Source of the DNA: an uncultured Roseateles sp.
Lineage (GTDB): Bacteria; Pseudomonadota; Gammaproteobacteria; Burkholderiales; Burkholderiaceae
NCBI GenBank assembly: GCA_946886855.1
Contig: CAMPJJ010000169.1
Span: forward strand, 1-8,327
Direction of reading: 5' to 3'
DNA length: 8,327 nucleotides
Positions 5,283 to 8,327 of the stretch are shown here, in pieces. The first letter of the stretch is position 1; each line of letters starts with the position of its first letter. A program made the translations under genes and the position numbers. The notes below the pieces were generated by a model. The model made no database searches and was not told the origin of the DNA. It saw only the letters and a program-made list of their open reading frames with translations.

Positions 5283-7567
5283 GGCGTCAGTGCCTCCTCG
5301 CCGGATTCCCGGGAACGCCGCTGCACGCGCCGCGTGATACGTTCGCGCAGCCGCCATTGACCCGCATCGGTGAGCATGCGGCCGGCCCAGCGGTAGACGT
5401 TGAATTCCCGCACCGTCATGCGCAGGCTGGCCATGCGCTCGCGCTGCTCCTGCAGCGGCATCAGCGCCGCGCGGTGCAGGGCGTCGGTGGTCTCTTCCAC
5501 GTGGTAGGGGTTGATGACCAGCGCCTCCTGCAGCTCGCGCGCCGCGCCGGCGAAGCGGCTGAGGATCAGCACGCCCTGCTCGTCGTCGCGCGCGGCGATG
5601 AACTCCTTGGACACCAGGTTCATGCCGTCATGCAGGCTGGTCACGACGCACATGTGCGCAGCCCGGTAGAGCGTCATCAGCGCCGCATGGTCGTGGTGCT
5701 CGGCCAGGAGCACGACCGGCTTGTAGCCGGCGCCACCGAAGCGCAGGTTGATGCGTTCGGTGACGCGATGGATGCGGTCCTGGAATTCGCGGTATTCCTC
5801 CAGCGCGTTGCGCGTCGGCGCCGCCACCTGCACGAGCACGAAGCGCCCCTGCCACTGCGGATGCTTCTCCAGCAGGCGTTCCACCGCGTGCAGCCGCTCC
5901 AGGATGCCCTTGGTGTAGTCGAAGCGGTCCACGCCCACCGCCATCACCGTGTCCGGCGCGAGCTTCAGCCGCTCGAACACGTCGGCGCGCGCGTCCGCCG
6001 GGGACTTCCAGCCGGCACGCTCCTCGTCCGTCGGCCACGCGATCGAGATCGGATAGCTCTGCACCAGGGTCGGCTCGTCCTGGTAGCTGATGGTCGAGTG
6101 CTCGTGCTCGATGCGCGCCTCGAGGTAACGGTCCACCGTCTCGGTGAAGTTCTTGCAATGGAAACGCGTGTGGAAGCCCAGGATGGTGCTGCCGAGCATG
6201 CCTTGCAGCAGCTCGCGACGCCACGGGCAGATGCCGAAGGACTCCGGGTTGGGCCAGGGGATGTGCCAGAAGGTGATGATGGTCGCCTTGGGCAGCTTGG
6301 CACGGACCATGGCCGGCAGCAACGCGAAGTGGTAGTCCTGCACCAGCACCACCGGATCGTCGCCGCGGGCTTCGGCGACGACCGCGTCGGCGAAGCGCTG
6401 GTTCACGGCCTTGTACTGCGCCCAGTCCGACTCGCGGAACACCGGCCGCACATGCGCCACGTGGCACAGCGGCCAGAGGCCCTCGTTGGCGAAGCCCTGG
6501 TAGTAGCCGCGCTCTTCCTCTTCGCTCAGCCAGACGCGGCGCAGCAGGTAGTCCTGCGTGTCCGGCGGCACGGCGACACGGTCGTGCGCGTCGACGACGT
6601 CGCGGTCCGCGCTGCCGCTGCCGTGCGCGATCCAGGTGCCGGAGCAGGCGCGCATCACGGGTTCGACCGCGGTGACCAGCCCGCTGGCGGGCCGGCTGAC
6701 CGTGATGCCGTCGGGGCCGCGCTCGTGGATGTAGGGTTCGCGGTTGGACACGACGATCACCTGATCGCCGCGCAGCTGCGTGCGCAGCAGGCCGCGCAGC
6801 CGCTCAGGGTCCCAGGGGGTGAGCGGGCCGTGCTCGCGGTAGAGGTTGTCCTCGAGCTCGCGGATGTGCTGGCGGATTTCCACCTCCAGCGGCTGCAGCT
6901 CGGGCGGCGCGCTCTCCGGTCCGCCGCGCAGGCCGCCGGTGTTGAGCAGCGGCCGCACCAGGCCCTCGCCGCGCAGGATGGCGCGCATGCCGGAGACCCA
7001 GCCGCGCCAGCTCAGCTGCGCCACGATCATGGTGATGCCGGCGATCGCCAGGCCCAGCACCGTGATGAAGATGATCATGTAGCGCCGCGTGTCCAGGCTG
7101 CGGCGGTCGGGCAGGCTGAGGTCGTGCAGCAGCACCAGCCGTTCGGCGTCGGGCTGCTGCGGATTGACCGGGAACACGCCGATGTGGACCGCCCCGCTGG
7201 TCAGCTCCAGCCGCGGGTCCTTCAGCGCGGCACTGGCTTCAGCCTCCTTGCAGCTGAGCGAGCCCGGGAAGCCCTTGGTGCTCATGACCTGGGTGCCGTC
7301 GGGCGCGCACAGCGCGATGCCCACGAGGCGCTCGTCGAGCACGCCGCGTTCGAGCAGGTTGCGCAGGCGCTCGCGCTGGGCGCTCGGGTCGATGTCGCTG
7401 ATCGCCACGGAAAGCGTCTTGGCGACCATCGCGCCGCGCAGGCTCAGGTCGCGCGAGAACCAGCGCAGCGTCATCCGGTCGAGCAGCGGCAGCGCCAGCA
7501 GCGCCGCCAAGGTCAGGGTGATCAGCAGCGGGACGAGGAAGCGGATCTGGAGGTGCAGCGACTTCAT
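5279..7567 (-). CDS. otsA: Membrane-anchored trehalose-6-phosphate synthase OtsA with N-terminal sensor-like module
   Basis: The enzyme transfers glucose from UDP-glucose to glucose-6-phosphate to make trehalose-6-phosphate. The product is 762 residues, against about 474 for E. coli OtsA. The extra N-terminus has a membrane helix (about 10-29), an extracytoplasmic domain (about 31-162, with two cysteines, C87 and C106, and a Cache/PAS-like strand pattern), a second helix (163-185) and a HAMP-like or coiled-coil linker (186-250). The GT20 catalytic domain spans about 268-740: SNREPY (274-279), GLVTAV (296-301), QDYH (D411), DRFDYTKG (547-554, with R548 and K553 as likely phosphate contacts) and DGMNLVSKE (647-655, sugar-nucleotide site). 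All key residues look intact. The ATG at 7567 overlaps the upstream stop as ATGA, with GAGGA 6 nt before it. The architecture suggests synthesis at the membrane under control of an external signal; that regulation is inference. Confidence 0.95.
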   Translation of the reverse strand: MKSLHLQIRFLVPLLITLTLAALLALPLLDRMTLRWFSRDLSLRGAMVAKTLSVAISDIDPSAQRERLRNLLERGVLDERLVGIALCAPDGTQVMSTKGFPGSLSCKEAEASAALKDPRLELTSGAVHIGVFPVNPQQPDAERLVLLHDLSLPDRRSLDTRRYMIIFITVLGLAIAGITMIVAQLSWRGWVSGMRAILRGEGLVRPLLNTGGLRGGPESAPPELQPLEVEIRQHIRELEDNLYREHGPLTPWDPERLRGLLRTQLRGDQVIVVSNREPYIHERGPDGITVSRPASGLVTAVEPVMRACSGTWIAHGSGSADRDVVDAHDRVAVPPDTQDYLLRRVWLSEEEERGYYQGFANEGLWPLCHVAHVRPVFRESDWAQYKAVNQRFADAVVAEARGDDPVVLVQDYHFALLPAMVRAKLPKATIITFWHIPWPNPESFGICPWRRELLQGMLGSTILGFHTRFHCKNFTETVDRYLEARIEHEHSTISYQDEPTLVQSYPISIAWPTDEERAGWKSPADARADVFERLKLAPDTVMAVGVDRFDYTKGILERLHAVERLLEKHPQWQGRFVLVQVAAPTRNALEEYREFQDRIHRVTERINLRFGGAGYKPVVLLAEHHDHAALMTLYRAAHMCVVTSLHDGMNLVSKEFIAARDDEQGVLILSRFAGAARELQEALVINPYHVEETTDALHRAALMPLQEQRERMASLRMTVREFNVYRWAGRMLTDAGQWRLRERITRRVQRRSRESGEEALTP

Positions 7568-8070
7568 GCCTCGTCCTCGTCGTCTTCCTCGTCCTCGTCG
7601 ATGTCGTCCGGCGGGCGCTTCAGCGCATGCATGCCGCCCAGCGCCAGCCCGGCCGCGAAAGCGCCGTAGACGAGCAGCAGGCTGGCCACGGACGGCCGAC
7701 GCGTGCCCGAGGCCGTGGCGCGCTTGTCGGCGCCGGGCGTCAGCACGCTGGGCGTGACGACGCGGTCGATGCCGACGGCCACCGCCGTGAGCAGCAGCGC
7801 GTCGGTGACGGCGTTGCCGCGCGTGGGCCGGGGGCGCAGCGCGCGCAGCCGGTCATAGAGCGCGCCCCACACCATGGCGGTGGCCGCGTGCAGCGCGATG
7901 TCGGCGGCGGAGTTCTTGAGCGGCGGACGACCGACGCGGTATTCGGAACGACCGACCAGATGGGCTTGGTCGGACCGGCTGCCGCGCAACAGCGCCAAGC
8001 CGGAAAACAGGCTGGCCAACACGCCGTGGGCGCATGCCCGGCGCAGCGCCGGGAGCAGCAATGCATTCAA
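7564..8070 (-). CDS. Small four-helix membrane protein with acidic C-terminal tail, first gene of the ots operon
   Basis: The product is 168 residues and its family is not firmly recognised. Four hydrophobic segments are visible (about 13-28, 55-73, 87-105 and 128-149), and the C-terminus is almost pure Asp/Glu (155-167). The spacing of His/Gly/Tyr in ALHAATAMVWGALYDRL and of LLLVYGAFAAGL loosely recalls DUF1440/YagU-like small membrane proteins; this is weak. The TTG at 8070 is chosen because AGGAG lies 6 nt upstream. A farther TTG at 8097 has no comparable site. The codons for the acidic tail (repeated GAG/GAC) also supply the ribosome binding site for otsA, and the stop overlaps the otsA start as ATGA. 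Its position suggests a partner of membrane-bound OtsA, perhaps an accessory or sensor subunit, which is inference. Confidence 0.8.
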   Translation of the reverse strand: MNALLLPALRRACAHGVLASLFSGLALLRGSRSDQAHLVGRSEYRVGRPPLKNSAADIALHAATAMVWGALYDRLRALRPRPTRGNAVTDALLLTAVAVGIDRVVTPSVLTPGADKRATASGTRRPSVASLLLVYGAFAAGLALGGMHALKRPPDDIDEDEEDDEDEA

Positions 8071-8076
8071 AGGCGA

Positions 8077-8081
8077 CTCCT
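8077..8081 (-). promoter_or_regulatory. Ribosome binding site deciding a TTG start
   Basis: AGGAG on the minus strand lies 6 nt before the TTG at 8070. No ATG or GTG in this frame has an equivalent site, so the rare TTG start is favoured for the first gene of the trehalose operon. Confidence 0.65.
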
Positions 8082-8110
8082 GTGACTGAGGAAACAAGCC
8101 CCCACAGATG

Positions 8111-8125
8111 GCAATCGCCGTGCCG
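8111..8125 (-). promoter_or_regulatory. Candidate sigma-54 (-24/-12) promoter of the trehalose operon
   Basis: Read on the minus strand, CGGCACGGCGATTGC matches the sigma-54 consensus TGGCACG-N4-TTGC at every constrained position except the first T. The GG and GC doublets have the required spacing. Transcription would start near 8099, about 30 nt before the TTG start at 8070 and upstream of its ribosome binding site. It is one of only two strong matches I found on either strand; the other precedes rpoN. Confidence 0.6.
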
Positions 8126-8149
8126 TCCGAAGCCGGCGGGACGCGACAG

Positions 8150-8164
8150 GCGCCCGCAGGGCGC
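8150..8164 (-). terminator. GC-rich hairpin between the partial gene and the trehalose operon
   Basis: GCGCCC and GGGCGC form a perfect 6-bp stem around a 3-base loop (positions 8150-8155 and 8159-8164). It lies 19 bp after the stop of the partial minus-strand gene, so it may help end that transcript, but no T-run follows. It is also 24 bp upstream of the candidate sigma-54 promoter and could instead be a protein-binding dyad. Confidence 0.35.
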
Positions 8165-8183
8165 AGATCCTGCTACCCAGGGG

Positions 8184-8327
8184 TCAGTTCACCGCGGCCG
8201 GAGGGGGCATGTAGGGCGGTTCGCGCACCGGCACCGGGTTCTCGCCGGGAATCGGCGGGTCGATGACGCCGGGCGGGTTGTCGCCGGGCTCCGGCGTGGG
8301 GCCGTGCGGCGGCGGCGGCGCTTCCTC
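8184..8327 (-). CDS. C-terminal end of a proline-rich protein (partial, runs off the window)
   Basis: The last 47 residues of a minus-strand gene are present, ending at a TGA; the 5' part lies beyond the right edge. The sequence is very rich in Pro, Gly and Glu, with a poly-Pro run near the window edge and blocks such as PGVIDPPIPGENPVPVREPP. Third codon positions are almost all G or C, which supports coding. Similar Pro-rich tails ending small hypothetical proteins are familiar from betaproteobacteria (recalled, not checked). No function can be given from this fragment. Its stop is about 114 bp upstream of the start of the trehalose operon. Confidence 0.65.
   Translation of the reverse strand, partial: EEAPPPPHGPTPEPGDNPPGVIDPPIPGENPVPVREPPYMPPPAAVN

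Noticed and set aside
7571..7609. Microsatellite-like CTC/GTC repeat
   Set aside because: It is the coding sequence of the Asp/Glu tail of the membrane protein and is explained by that and by the otsA ribosome binding site.
5357..7669. A 770-residue open frame on the plus strand opposite otsA
   Set aside because: Its product is His/Arg/Gln/Gly-rich without any family pattern, while the opposite strand encodes an intact GT20 enzyme. Long antisense frames are expected where high GC makes stop codons rare.

Overview
The window is high-GC DNA, with coding regions strongly biased to G or C at third codon positions. It looks like chromosomal sequence from a betaproteobacterium, most likely order Burkholderiales. 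That assignment is an inference from protein style: a divergent sigma-54 factor, a small 'LPHERD' protein of a type I associate with Burkholderiales, and an enlarged membrane-anchored OtsA. No RNA genes, insertion sequences, CRISPR arrays or phage genes were seen.

Left part, plus strand. Positions 1-398 are non-coding. They hold a near-consensus sigma-54 (-24/-12) promoter at 260-274, two related palindromic elements and a leader hairpin. The sigma-54 gene rpoN follows (399-1811), started at a GTG with a good ribosome binding site, and ends in a clear intrinsic terminator. A short three-unit tandem repeat lies just beyond. A small hydrophilic protein of unknown function (1940-2326) runs on the minus strand and converges on rpoN. 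A 122-bp divergent intergenic region separates it from an unrecognised 291-residue protein (2449-3324, plus). That gene is followed after 39 bp by an MscS-family mechanosensitive channel gene (3364-4485, plus).

Right part, minus strand. A tight three-gene unit reads leftward: a four-helix membrane protein with an acidic tail (7564-8070), otsA (5279-7567) and otsB (4494-5282). Both junctions are 4-bp ATGA overlaps, so the three proteins are probably translationally coupled. otsA encodes trehalose-6-phosphate synthase, but its catalytic domain follows an N-terminal module of two membrane helices around an extracytoplasmic domain of about 130 residues, then a HAMP-like or coiled-coil linker. otsB encodes trehalose-6-phosphate phosphatase. 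A second near-consensus sigma-54 promoter (8111-8125, minus strand) lies just upstream of this operon, correctly oriented and spaced. The right edge holds the proline-rich C-terminus of another minus-strand gene (8184-8327).

Working together. OtsA and OtsB form the two-step pathway UDP-glucose + glucose-6-phosphate -> trehalose-6-phosphate -> trehalose, the classic osmoprotectant route. MscS-type channels release solutes on hypo-osmotic shock. The window can therefore be read as an osmotic-stress neighbourhood with a sigma-54 gene at one end. The two best sigma-54 promoter matches found by scanning both strands lie upstream of rpoN itself and of the trehalose operon. This suggests an alternative-sigma circuit driving a membrane-tethered, possibly signal-gated trehalose synthase. 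The wiring is inference; the protein identities of rpoN, mscS, otsA and otsB are secure.
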